From Prevotellaceae bacterium (GTDB lineage: Bacteria > Bacteroidota > Bacteroidia > Bacteroidales > UBA932), in assembly GCA_031259805.1 (NCBI GenBank), contig JAIRKX010000070.1, forward strand, positions 1 to 13,371: DNA of 13,371 nucleotides. The letters are read 5' to 3'. This document shows, piece after piece, positions 1 through 7,411 of the stretch (position 1 is the stretch's first letter; each line of letters opens with the position of its first letter). The position numbers and the translations under genes were made by a program. The notes beneath the pieces are model-generated. The model searched no databases, had not been told where the DNA came from, and saw nothing but the letters and a program-made list of their open reading frames with translations.

Positions 1-135
1 CAGGATTCTCACTATGGTGAGAACCGTTTTTCCTAATGGAAACAGGATTCTCACTATGGTGAGAACCGTTTTTCCTAACGGAAACAGGATTCTCACCATG
101 ATGATAAGCGTATTTTCAAATGAAAACAGGATATA
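1..135. repeat. 42-bp tandem repeat array, open at the left edge
   Basis: Three full 42-bp units start at 1, 43 and 85, and a fourth begins at 127 and decays after CAGGAT. Units 1 and 2 differ by one base; unit 3 is more diverged in its second half. There are no spacers, so this is a true tandem array. Each unit holds two small inverted repeats: TTCTCAC-TATG-GTGAGAA, and TTTCC-TAAT-GGAAA. GTGAGAA of one unit can also pair with TTCTCAC of the next, which would give a longer hairpin spanning the unit junction. One plus-strand frame is open through the array. The array probably continues beyond the left edge. Confidence 0.9.
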
Positions 136-160
136 TACTAAAATATGCAATATAAAATAA
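2..160 (+). CDS. Possible C-terminal end of a 14-residue repeat protein (partial, uncertain)
   Basis: One plus-strand frame stays open from the left edge to a TAA at 158-160. Because the DNA period is 42 bp, it encodes a 14-residue repeat, RILTMVRTVFPNGN, twice, then a diverged third copy and a short tail, RIYTKICNIK. The single change between units 1 and 2 (AAT to AAC) is synonymous in this frame. Unit 3 has both silent and replacement changes. No start is visible and no family is recognised. A 42-bp repeat stays open in any frame that lacks a stop in one unit, so the open frame is weak evidence. Non-coding repeat DNA or a structured leader is at least as likely. Confidence 0.2.
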   Translation, partial: RILTMVRTVFPNGNRILTMVRTVFPNGNRILTMMISVFSNENRIYTKICNIK

Positions 161-172
161 AATATAAACTCG

Positions 173-184
173 TTTCGGCCGAAA
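173..184. promoter_or_regulatory. 12-bp palindrome in the leader of the DUF6261-type gene
   Basis: TTTCGGCCGAAA is a perfect palindrome 24 bp upstream of the ATG at 209. It is set in otherwise A/T-rich sequence and followed by AGGTCGG. It could be an operator for a dimeric regulator or a small RNA hairpin. No TAnnTTTG box is seen near it. A function is inferred only from position and symmetry. Confidence 0.2.
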
Positions 185-208
185 GGTCGGAATACAAAAT
201 AAAATAAT

Positions 209-1153
209 ATGGCAAAATTTATTACACTCAAAGCACAAAACTTACGCTTGAACGACCTGGGCGGCTTAGTATCCGAAACTATTAATCTATCGACCCCGCA
301 AATAGCTATAATCGGCGTCGTGGCCGCTGCTAAATTGCAAAGTCTGACGACTCTTAACACCACCTTCCATGCGCTGATGAACAAACAGTTTGCCAGCCTG
401 CTCACCCCGCCAATACAGGAATGCGACCGAAAGTGCGGCAGTTTGTTTATCGAAATCAAGCGCACTTCAAAAGCCGGTCGGAAAAGCAGCCTGCCCGCCG
501 TCGCTGCCGCCGGAAACAGGATGATCAACTTCCTCGAGCCGTTCTGGACGCTCAACAAAGAACCTCTGCTGAGCCAGACCGACCAAATCAACCTCCTCAA
601 AGAACGCTACAGCGCCACCACCTCCCTCGAGGCGGACGCCACTACATTGGGAATCAAGACGCAAATAGAATCCCTGTTTACCGTCAACGAAGAACTCGCC
701 GGCCTCTACAGCGAGCGCGCAAGCCAACTGGCGCCCCTCGAAGGTCCGTCGGCAAGCAGCATCAAAAACAAAGTGGTCAAAGCCTACAACGACTATTGCA
801 TGGCCATCGAAGCCATCCTCTCGGTGCTGTCCACCGAGTCTCTCCAACAACTGTTTGACGAAATGAACGGCATCCGCCGCAAATACATCTCGCGCCTGCC
901 CAAGCCGCTCAACGGACGGCATACCTCCACCGCGCCCATCGCCGACCAGCCGTACACCGGTCGACACCTCACCCCGCTGCCGCGCGTATTCTACCAAACC
1001 GAAAGCGCGCTACACGAACTGGTATTCGCCCAGGACTTCGACGTCACCTACCGTAACAACGTAGAAGTCGGCGAAGCCAAACTGTTCATCCACGGCAAAG
1101 GCAAATATACCGGCGCGTATAGCACCACGTTTCATATCGTGCGGGCGGAATAA
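209..1153 (+). CDS. DUF6261-type protein of unknown function
   Basis: This 314-residue protein resembles the Bacteroidota family DUF6261, whose function is not known. It has no signal peptide or membrane segment, so it is probably cytoplasmic. The N-terminus (KAQNLRLNDLGGLVSET, about residues 8-24) looks like the family opening. The middle, about residues 100-225, is rich in Leu, Ala, Glu and Lys and predicted largely helical. The last 90 residues are richer in Pro and beta-formers and end in a region around GEAKLFIHGKGKYTG. Codon use is GC-rich, like the operon that follows. The ATG at 209 follows an A/T-rich leader (AAAATAAAATAAT), typical of Bacteroidota starts. It stands alone between the 42-bp array and the GH97 promoter. 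The family match is from memory of related sequences, so it is moderate; the open frame is clearly a gene. Confidence 0.75.
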   Translation: MAKFITLKAQNLRLNDLGGLVSETINLSTPQIAIIGVVAAAKLQSLTTLNTTFHALMNKQFASLLTPPIQECDRKCGSLFIEIKRTSKAGRKSSLPAVAAAGNRMINFLEPFWTLNKEPLLSQTDQINLLKERYSATTSLEADATTLGIKTQIESLFTVNEELAGLYSERASQLAPLEGPSASSIKNKVVKAYNDYCMAIEAILSVLSTESLQQLFDEMNGIRRKYISRLPKPLNGRHTSTAPIADQPYTGRHLTPLPRVFYQTESALHELVFAQDFDVTYRNNVEVGEAKLFIHGKGKYTGAYSTTFHIVRAE

Positions 1154-1164
1154 ACCGGGGCGAC

Positions 1165-1230
1165 GCAGGCGAGATCTGCGCAAGCTCTCCCCCGCTGGCG
1201 GAGATGGACAACCGTCCGGCGGGCGCCTGC
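1165..1230. other. Nested inverted repeats in the intergenic region
   Basis: Downstream of the DUF6261-type gene, GCAGGCG (1165-1171) is matched by CGCCTGC (1224-1230). Inside this outer 7-bp stem lie TCTCC/GGAGA (1186-1190 with 1200-1204) and GGAC-AACC-GTCC (1206-1217), giving a potential branched fold. It lies upstream of the GH97 -7 box, so it would sit in the 3' untranslated region of the preceding gene rather than in the operon leader. It lacks a following T run, so it is not a classic intrinsic terminator. No folding calculation was made. Confidence 0.35.
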
Positions 1231-1256
1231 CACGCCGCGCATCCGCAAAAAATGCC

Positions 1257-1264
1257 TATCTTTG
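1257..1264 (+). promoter_or_regulatory. Bacteroidota -7 promoter box of the GH97 operon
   Basis: TATCTTTG fits the TAnnTTTG element of the Bacteroidota housekeeping promoter and lies 27 bp before the GH97 ATG. Transcription would start near 1271, leaving a leader of about 20 nt. No clear -33 TTTG is present upstream, so strength and exact start are uncertain. Confidence 0.5.
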
Positions 1265-1291
1265 CCGGCATAACTAAATAAATTCACCACA

Positions 1292-3307
1292 ATGAAAAAA
1301 ATTCTCTACTTAACCTCCCTTTTATGCATATCCGTATCGCTGTTGCAGGCGCAGAACAACAAGATTTACCGCCTGTCGTCGCCCGATGGCCGGATAGCGG
1401 TTGCGGTCGCCGTCGGTCAAATGATTTCTTACACTGTCGTGCACGACGGCGATACGCTGCTGGCGCCCTCCGGCGTGTCGATGACGCTGGCCGACGGGTC
1501 GACGTTCGGCATCGCGCCGAAGGTGCAGCGCGCCAGCACCCGTAGCGTAAACGATGTCATTCCCGCAAGGGTCTATAAGAAAATCGCCGTGCCGGACGTC
1601 TATAATGAGCTTACGCTAAAATGCCGCGGCGACTATCAGCTGCTGTTTCGCGCCTACGACGACGGCGTGGCCTACCGCTTTGTATCTACTGCCGCGAAAC
1701 CCTTTCAGGTCGCAGCCGAGCAAGCTGAGTTTAACTTCGCGGCAGACGTCCCCGCCTTCATTCCCTATGTGCGGAAAGGTACGGAAGGCCATTTCGAACG
1801 GCAATTCGGCACGTCGTTCGAGAACACCTACACCTACTCCCTGCTCTCTGCGTGGGATCGCTCGCGGTACGCCTTCCTGCCCCTGTTGGTCGATGCCGGT
1901 AAGGGGAAGAAAATCGGCATCACCGAAGCCGACCTGCTTAATTACCCGGGCATGTACCTCTATAACGACGCCGGCGGCCATGCGCTGAAAGGCGTATTTG
2001 CACCCCTCCCGAAAGAGGTCGAACAGGGCGGGCACAACCGGTTGCAGGGCATCGTCAAATCGCGCGAGAACGTGCTGGCAAAGTACGACCGGGGCGTTTC
2101 GTTCCCGTGGCGCATTCTCATCATCAGCGTCGCCGACCGCCAGCTGGCCGATAACGACATGGTCTACCGCCTCGCCTCGCCCACCGTCGCAATGGATTTC
2201 TCGTGGGTACGCCCCGGCAAGGTAGCGTGGGACTGGTGGGCTGACTGGAATATCTACGGCGTCGATTTCGTCGCCGGCATCAACAACGATACCTATAAAT
2301 ATTATATTGACTTTGCCGCCCGGTATGGCATCGAATACGTCATCCTCGACGAAGGATGGGCTGTCAACCGGCAGGCCGACCTGTTTCAGATAGTCCCCGC
2401 CATCGACCTGCCCGCCTTAGCCGCCTATGCCGCCGAACGCCGGGTCGGACTCATCCTGTGGGCAGGCTACCATGCCTTCAACCGCGACATGGAGCGCGTC
2501 TGCCGTACCTATGCCGAAATGGGCGTCAAAGGATTTAAAGTCGACTTTATGGATCGCGACGACCAGCTGATGGTCGACTTCCACCGCCGCGCCGCCGAAA
2601 CAGCCGCCAAACATAAACTGCTGATCGACTTCCACGGCACCTATAAACCTACCGGCCTGCAACGCACCTACCCCAATGTCGTCAACTTTGAAGGCGTCCA
2701 CGGACTGGAACAACTGAAATGGGGCAGCGAAGAAATCGATCAAGTAACCTACGACGTAACCATTCCGTTCATTCGCATGTTAGCCGGCCCGTTCGACTAC
2801 ACCCAGGGCGCCATGCGCAACGCCACACGAGCAAACTACCGCTCCGTAGGCACCGAACCCATGAGCCAGGGCACGCGCTGCCGCCAACTGGCCGAATATG
2901 TCGTCTTCGAATCACCCCTGACAATGCTTTGCGACAACCCGTCGAACTACGAACGGGAAGAAACCTGCACACGCTTCATCGCCACCGTCCCTACCGTATG
3001 GGACGAAACCGTAGCCCTCGACGGCGAAGTAGGACACTATGTAGCCATCGCCCGACGCAAAGGCAACCAATGGTACATCGGCGCCATGACCGACTGGACG
3101 CCCCGCACGCTGGAAATCCCCACCGCTTTCCTCCACGGCACGGACGGCGCTCAATATCGCGTAACCATCCTGCAAGACGGCCTCAACGCCCACCGACATG
3201 CCGCCGACTATAAACTCGTCGAAACAACCATCGCCAAAGGCGCCCCCCTGACGGCCAGCATGGCGCCGGGAGGCGGATGGACGGCAGTATTGACCCCGAT
3301 AGAATAA
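1292..3307 (+). CDS. Secreted GH97 glycoside hydrolase, retaining (alpha-galactosidase-like) type
   Basis: This 671-residue enzyme belongs to glycoside hydrolase family 97, which cleaves alpha-glucosides or alpha-galactosides. An N-terminal signal peptide (about residues 1-20, hydrophobic core LYLTSLLCISVSLLQA) sends it to the periplasm or outer surface. A beta-sandwich domain spans roughly residues 25-290, a TIM barrel about 300-570, and a C-terminal beta domain follows. In the barrel, GFKVDFMD (residues 414-421) carries Asp418, the expected nucleophile of the retaining subgroup. VNFEGVHGLE (464-473) supplies the likely acid/base Glu. IDFHGTYKPTG has Gly449 where the inverting, SusB-type members have a catalytic Glu in an HE motif, which again favours the retaining subgroup. 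Length is normal for the family. Its stop codon abuts the next start codon, so it leads an operon. Substrate is inferred from subgroup only; family assignment is firm. Confidence 0.93.
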   Translation: MKKILYLTSLLCISVSLLQAQNNKIYRLSSPDGRIAVAVAVGQMISYTVVHDGDTLLAPSGVSMTLADGSTFGIAPKVQRASTRSVNDVIPARVYKKIAVPDVYNELTLKCRGDYQLLFRAYDDGVAYRFVSTAAKPFQVAAEQAEFNFAADVPAFIPYVRKGTEGHFERQFGTSFENTYTYSLLSAWDRSRYAFLPLLVDAGKGKKIGITEADLLNYPGMYLYNDAGGHALKGVFAPLPKEVEQGGHNRLQGIVKSRENVLAKYDRGVSFPWRILIISVADRQLADNDMVYRLASPTVAMDFSWVRPGKVAWDWWADWNIYGVDFVAGINNDTYKYYIDFAARYGIEYVILDEGWAVNRQADLFQIVPAIDLPALAAYAAERRVGLILWAGYHAFNRDMERVCRTYAEMGVKGFKVDFMDRDDQLMVDFHRRAAETAAKHKLLIDFHGTYKPTGLQRTYPNVVNFEGVHGLEQLKWGSEEIDQVTYDVTIPFIRMLAGPFDYTQGAMRNATRANYRSVGTEPMSQGTRCRQLAEYVVFESPLTMLCDNPSNYEREETCTRFIATVPTVWDETVALDGEVGHYVAIARRKGNQWYIGAMTDWTPRTLEIPTAFLHGTDGAQYRVTILQDGLNAHRHAADYKLVETTIAKGAPLTASMAPGGGWTAVLTPIE

Positions 3308-4405
3308 ATGAAACACATGAAACGCATACGCACACTCATCCTCCTGTCGGCCTTAAGCTGGCTGTGGACGACGCCCGCCAACGGGCAAATGAAATATTAT
3401 AATGCCGACGACTTCCCCCTGTTCGGAAAAATAGCGGAACAGACCGAAACACGCTACGAACGACTGCCTGCCGCCCTGCGGAACGTAAGCCGCCCGCCGG
3501 TGTGGGAATTAGGCAAAAATACCGCCGGACTGTTTCTCCGATTCCGCACCAACAGCTCGACCATCGGCCTGAAGTGGACACTCTACGAAAACCGCATCAT
3601 GAGCCACATGACCCCCACCGGCATCAAAGGCTTCGACCTCTACTGCTACGAACATGACGGATGGCGATTCGTCAACTCCGCACAACCCGCCGCCAATGCC
3701 ATCGACAATACCACCCTCGTCATTGTCAACATGGACAACCGCGAAAAAGAAATGATGCTCTACTTCCCCCTATACGACGGCGTAACAGCCCTGCAAATCG
3801 GCATCGACTCGTCGGCCACCATCGCGCTGCCGGCGGTCGAGGCGCCGGTGCGCGAAAAGCCTGTAATATGCTACGGCACCAGCATCCTGCAGGGCGGCTG
3901 CGCATCGCGCCCCGGCATGGTACACACCAGCATCCTCTCACGCCGCTTCAATCGCGAATTTATTAACCTCGGATTTAGCGGCAATGGACAATTAGACTAC
4001 GAAATTGCAGCGCTCATTGCCTCGCGCGAAGCGGCGCTAATCATCCTCGACTTCGTACCCAATGCCAGCGTGCAACAAATGCAGGAAAGAATGGAAAAAT
4101 TCTACCGCATCATACGCGACAAACAACCGCTCACACCCATCCTGTTTATCGAAGACCCGCCCTTCCCTTCGGGAAAATACAACCGGGTACTGCAGCGCGA
4201 AATAGAAAACAAAAACACCACCGTGCGTGAAATCTGCGACCGCATCAAAGCCCAAGGCGATACCCTCATCGAATTTATTCCCCGCGGAGGCATAATAGGC
4301 TCCGACAACGAGGCTACGGTAGACGGCATCCACTTTACCGATTTAGGTTTTATGCGCTATGCCGATTATCTCGAACCGTACATAAAAAAATATGTGGCAA
4401 AATAA
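3308..4405 (+). CDS. Secreted SGNH/GDSL hydrolase with N-terminal GxDLY domain
   Basis: This 365-residue protein is an SGNH-fold esterase of the Bacteroidota type that pairs an N-terminal beta domain with a C-terminal hydrolase. A signal peptide covers about residues 1-26 (cut after ANG). The N-terminal domain (about 28-175) contains GFDLY at 108-112, the motif that names the GxDLY domain. The hydrolase starts near 184: YGTSILQGG holds the nucleophile Ser192, LGFSGNG (221-227) the oxyanion Gly, PNAS the Asn252, and DGIHFTDLG the Asp339-His342 pair. All four SGNH blocks are present, so it should be active. Such enzymes usually remove acetyl or other acyl groups from glycans; the exact ester is not evident. 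The ATG directly follows the GH97 stop (no gap); ATG at 3317 is an alternative start. The 3' end overlaps the next gene by 14 bp if that gene starts at 4392. Confidence 0.9.
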   Translation: MKHMKRIRTLILLSALSWLWTTPANGQMKYYNADDFPLFGKIAEQTETRYERLPAALRNVSRPPVWELGKNTAGLFLRFRTNSSTIGLKWTLYENRIMSHMTPTGIKGFDLYCYEHDGWRFVNSAQPAANAIDNTTLVIVNMDNREKEMMLYFPLYDGVTALQIGIDSSATIALPAVEAPVREKPVICYGTSILQGGCASRPGMVHTSILSRRFNREFINLGFSGNGQLDYEIAALIASREAALIILDFVPNASVQQMQERMEKFYRIIRDKQPLTPILFIEDPPFPSGKYNRVLQREIENKNTTVREICDRIKAQGDTLIEFIPRGGIIGSDNEATVDGIHFTDLGFMRYADYLEPYIKKYVAK

Positions 4406-5870
4406 TGGCGCGCCAGCAATAAACAGCATGACGCCACCCCCCACCCCGCCGCCCCGCGCCGCCTCAATCGACGCCCTGCGCGGCTATGCCATCCTGACGA
4501 TGGTACTCTCCAGCGCCATCGCCTTCGGCATCCTGCCCGCATGGATGTACCATGCCCAAACACCCCCGCCCGGGCACGCCTTCGACCCGTCGATCTATGG
4601 CATCACGTGGGTCGATCTGGTCTTTCCGTTATTCCTCTTTGCGATGGGAGCGGCATTCCCGTTTTCGGCAGGACGAAAAATAGAAAACGGCGCCTCCCCA
4701 TGGACACTGACCGCCGGCAGCCTGCTGAGAGGAGGACGACTGGCGTTCTTTGCCATCTTCATTCAGCACATGTACCCGCACGTCCTCAGTCAGCCACCGG
4801 ACTGCCGCGCATGGCTGCTCTCGCTGGCGGCCTTTGCCACGCTTTTTCCCATCTTCCTGCGCATCCCGTGGAAATGGCCGAAATGGGCGCATCGAACCGT
4901 CGAACTGACGGGCTATGCCATAGCCATCACCCTCCTGCTCACGGTCGATTATGCCGGCGGACGGACATTCCGGCTTGAATTTAGCAACATCATCATATTA
5001 GTACTGGCGAATATGGCGGCGTTTGCGTCGATCGCCTACATCTGGACAGTGCGCAACCGCTGGGCGCGGCTGCTGACCTTACCCTTTATCATGGCTGTCA
5101 TCCTCGGCGGCACGACCAATCCCGACTCGTGGAATGCGTGGCTGTACAATTACACGCCGGCGTCGTGGCTCTACTCGTTCCGTTTTTTGAAATACCTGTT
5201 TATTGTCTTGCCCGGCAGCATCGCCGGAGAATACATCCGGCAATGGCTGCAAACGCATCAACCGACCGCGTCGCCCCAGCGAAAACAGAAACGGGAACAG
5301 ATAACAGCCGTCGGACTGCTGCTGCTATCGGCAGGAATAATTATCTGCAACCTCTACGGGCTGTTTACCCGCCAGCTGACGCTGAATCTCGCGGTGTCGA
5401 CGGGCATCGTGGCCGCCGGTTACCTCCTGCTCCGTCAACGTCAACCGACCGCCGCCTGCACCGTTCTATGGAGAAAACTATGGACTTTCGGGGCATGCCT
5501 GCTCCTGTTAGGATTATTTTTTGAAGCCTTCGAAGGCGGCATCCGCAAAGACCATTCGACATTCAGCTATTATTTTGTAACGTCGGGACTGGCGTGCATG
5601 GCGCTTATTGTCTTTTCCATACTTTGCGATTATTTCCAATGTCGCCGGAGCCTCTCTTTTCTGGTCATGTCCGGCCAAAACCCGATGATTGCCTACGTCT
5701 CCGCGTCGATGGTCGTCGTCCCGCTATTGAACCTCGCCCACCTGATGCCGTGGTTGGATTCCTGCGGTATCAACCCGTGGTTGGGCTGTCTCCGAGGCGT
5801 TGTCATCACCGCGCTGGTAACGGGGCTGACCATGTTTTTTACTCGAATAAAATGGTTCTGGAGAACGTAG
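4392..5870 (+). CDS. DUF5009 / HGSNAT-like polytopic membrane protein, putative acyltransferase
   Basis: This 492-residue protein belongs to the DUF5009 family, related to heparan-alpha-glucosaminide N-acetyltransferase (HGSNAT/NagX), which carries acetyl groups across a membrane onto amino sugars. The family signature is at the N-terminus: SIDALRGYAILTMVLS (25-40) opens the first helix, WMYHAQ (51-56) lies in the first loop, and ITWVDLVFPLFLFAMG (71-86) forms the second helix. About 12-14 hydrophobic segments follow to the C-terminus. Human HGSNAT uses a catalytic His in its first large loop; His54 is a candidate equivalent, by inference only. The start at 4392 overlaps the SGNH gene by 14 bp; the in-frame ATG at 4428 (residue 13, MTPPPTPPP) is an equally good start and leaves a 22-bp gap. 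It closes the operon with GH97 and SGNH, suggesting a glycan substrate. Acyl transfer has not been shown for most DUF5009 members. Confidence 0.85.
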   Translation: MWQNNGAPAINSMTPPPTPPPRAASIDALRGYAILTMVLSSAIAFGILPAWMYHAQTPPPGHAFDPSIYGITWVDLVFPLFLFAMGAAFPFSAGRKIENGASPWTLTAGSLLRGGRLAFFAIFIQHMYPHVLSQPPDCRAWLLSLAAFATLFPIFLRIPWKWPKWAHRTVELTGYAIAITLLLTVDYAGGRTFRLEFSNIIILVLANMAAFASIAYIWTVRNRWARLLTLPFIMAVILGGTTNPDSWNAWLYNYTPASWLYSFRFLKYLFIVLPGSIAGEYIRQWLQTHQPTASPQRKQKREQITAVGLLLLSAGIIICNLYGLFTRQLTLNLAVSTGIVAAGYLLLRQRQPTAACTVLWRKLWTFGACLLLLGLFFEAFEGGIRKDHSTFSYYFVTSGLACMALIVFSILCDYFQCRRSLSFLVMSGQNPMIAYVSASMVVVPLLNLAHLMPWLDSCGINPWLGCLRGVVITALVTGLTMFFTRIKWFWRT

Positions 5871-5875
5871 ACAGG

Positions 5876-7276
5876 TTAGTAGCCGAGGATTTTCAACATC
5901 GATTTATACGTTTGCTCCTTGCTGAAAAGTTTAGTAAAATAGTCGCCGGTTTCGTCGTCCACATCTATAATAATATGCTTGGGACCCGGCTGCAGGCAAT
6001 GCTGCAACCCGCCGTACCCGCCGATAGACTCCTGATAGGCGCCGGTATGAAAGAATCCGATGTACTGCGGCGTATCATCCTGCGGGTCTAACTGCGGCAG
6101 GAAAATCGCATTGGCATGGGACTCGGCATTGTAATAATCCTGACTGTCGCAGGTAAGTCCTCCGAGAAACACACGGTGATATTCGCTGTTCCAGTTATTC
6201 ACCGGAAGTAAAATAAAGCGTTGTTTGATAGCCCAAGTATCGGGCAAGGTCGTCATAAAAGAACTATCGATCATATACCAAAGCTCGCGGTCGTTTTGCT
6301 GTTTTTGTCCTAATATTTGATAAATAACCGCGCCGCTTTCCCCTACGGTAAAACTTCCGAATTCACTAAATATATTAGGTTCGGGAACTTTATTTTGCAT
6401 ACATATACTTTTAATTTGCGCAATAATTTCTTCCGCCATATACTCGTAATCGTATGTGAAACTCATCGAATTTTTAATCGGAAAACCTCCTCCGATATTC
6501 AACGAATCCAAATCGGGACATGTTTTTTTTAAGTTACAATACACGCTGACACATTTAGCCAGCTCGTTCCAGTAGTACGAATTATCGCGAATGCCGGTAT
6601 TAATAAAAAAGTGCAGCATCTTTAACGAATACCGTTCGTCCTTCGCAATTTTGTCCTCGTAGAACGGAATGATGTCGCTGTAGCGGATACCCAAACGGGA
6701 GGTATAGAAATCGAATTTCGGTTCTTCTTCCGCCGCGATGCGAATGCCCAGCTTACACGGCTGCGTAACGTACCGGCTCAACACATCCAGCTCCGCCATA
6801 TTGTCGAGGATAGGAATCGTATTGACCCACCCGTTATTTATCAACCCGGCGATATTTTCGATATAGAGTTCTTTCTTGAAGCCGTTACATATAATATAGC
6901 GTTCTTTGTCGACCAGCCCCTGTTCGTAGAGCGCGTCGATCAGATTCACGTCAAATGCCGACGATGTTTCGAGATGAATATCGTTCTTCAGGGCGCTTTC
7001 CATCACAAACGAGAAATGCGAACTCTTAGTACAATAGCAGTAATAGTAGTCCCCCTCATAATCGACTTTGGCCATTGCCACGTTAAACATTCTCTTTGCC
7101 CGTTGAATTTGCCGGCTTATTTTCGGCAGGAAACTAATCCGCAGAGGCGTCCCATACTGCTCAATAATTTCCATCAGCGGCACATTATTAAAGTACAGTT
7201 CGTTCTCAATCACTTTAAATTCTTCTTGAGGAAACTCAAAACTTTGCTCAATCAGATCGATGTATTTATTCTTCAT
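5876..7276 (-). CDS. speA: Biosynthetic arginine decarboxylase, short fold-type III PLP enzyme
   Basis: This 466-residue protein matches the short Bacteroidota group annotated as arginine decarboxylase, which converts arginine to agmatine for polyamine synthesis. It has the alanine racemase-like fold type III: an N-terminal PLP barrel with CYCTKSSH, where Lys84 should bind PLP; LNIGGGFP (259-266), the Gly-rich phosphate loop; and a C-terminal beta domain with GGLTCDSQD (362-370), whose Cys366 and Asp match the CDxxD active-site segment of ornithine and diaminopimelate decarboxylases. HTGAYQ (410-415) and the terminal KILGY are also typical. It is clearly shorter than the roughly 630-residue SpeA. 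ATG at 7276 follows an A/T-rich leader and a TACCTTTG box. Its base composition is visibly more A/T-rich than its neighbours. Family membership is firm; substrate (arginine rather than a related amino acid) is by homology. Confidence 0.85.
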   Translation of the reverse strand: MKNKYIDLIEQSFEFPQEEFKVIENELYFNNVPLMEIIEQYGTPLRISFLPKISRQIQRAKRMFNVAMAKVDYEGDYYYCYCTKSSHFSFVMESALKNDIHLETSSAFDVNLIDALYEQGLVDKERYIICNGFKKELYIENIAGLINNGWVNTIPILDNMAELDVLSRYVTQPCKLGIRIAAEEEPKFDFYTSRLGIRYSDIIPFYEDKIAKDERYSLKMLHFFINTGIRDNSYYWNELAKCVSVYCNLKKTCPDLDSLNIGGGFPIKNSMSFTYDYEYMAEEIIAQIKSICMQNKVPEPNIFSEFGSFTVGESGAVIYQILGQKQQNDRELWYMIDSSFMTTLPDTWAIKQRFILLPVNNWNSEYHRVFLGGLTCDSQDYYNAESHANAIFLPQLDPQDDTPQYIGFFHTGAYQESIGGYGGLQHCLQPGPKHIIIDVDDETGDYFTKLFSKEQTYKSMLKILGY

Positions 7277-7346
7277 ATCAAAAATGTAAATGAATTACTT
7301 TATTTAAAAAATTACCATGTAACGATGTTAAATTAAAAACCGGCTG

Positions 7347-7354
7347 CAAAGGTA
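7347..7354 (-). promoter_or_regulatory. Bacteroidota -7 box for the arginine decarboxylase gene
   Basis: TACCTTTG on the minus strand fits TAnnTTTG and lies about 70 bp before the ATG at 7276. Transcription would start near 7340, giving a leader of roughly 65 nt. It sits in the longer string TTTACTACCTTTGCA, which recurs exactly before tRNA-Ser. A -33 element is not evident because the 7-bp microsatellite lies close upstream. Confidence 0.6.
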
Positions 7355-7375
7355 GTAAATGTTTTTGAGTGATGT

Positions 7376-7402
7376 ATGATGGATGATGGATGATGGATGA
7401 TG
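7376..7402. repeat. 7-bp microsatellite (ATGATGG)n
   Basis: Nearly four perfect copies of ATGATGG lie directly upstream of the arginine decarboxylase -7 box. Copy number at such a repeat can change by slippage. Here it would alter spacing upstream of the promoter, not a reading frame. Confidence 0.85.
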
Positions 7403-7411
7403 TGTAAGGCA

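Noticed and set aside
1..135. CRISPR array
   Set aside because: The 42-bp units follow each other directly, with no unique spacers, and no cas gene is present.
467..997. Minus-strand open frame opposite the DUF6261-type gene
   Set aside because: It has low-complexity Gly/Val/Arg-rich composition and no family features; it is a GC-rich shadow frame.
6317..6532. Plus-strand open frames inside the arginine decarboxylase gene
   Set aside because: They are antisense to a clearly conserved enzyme and have no recognisable features.
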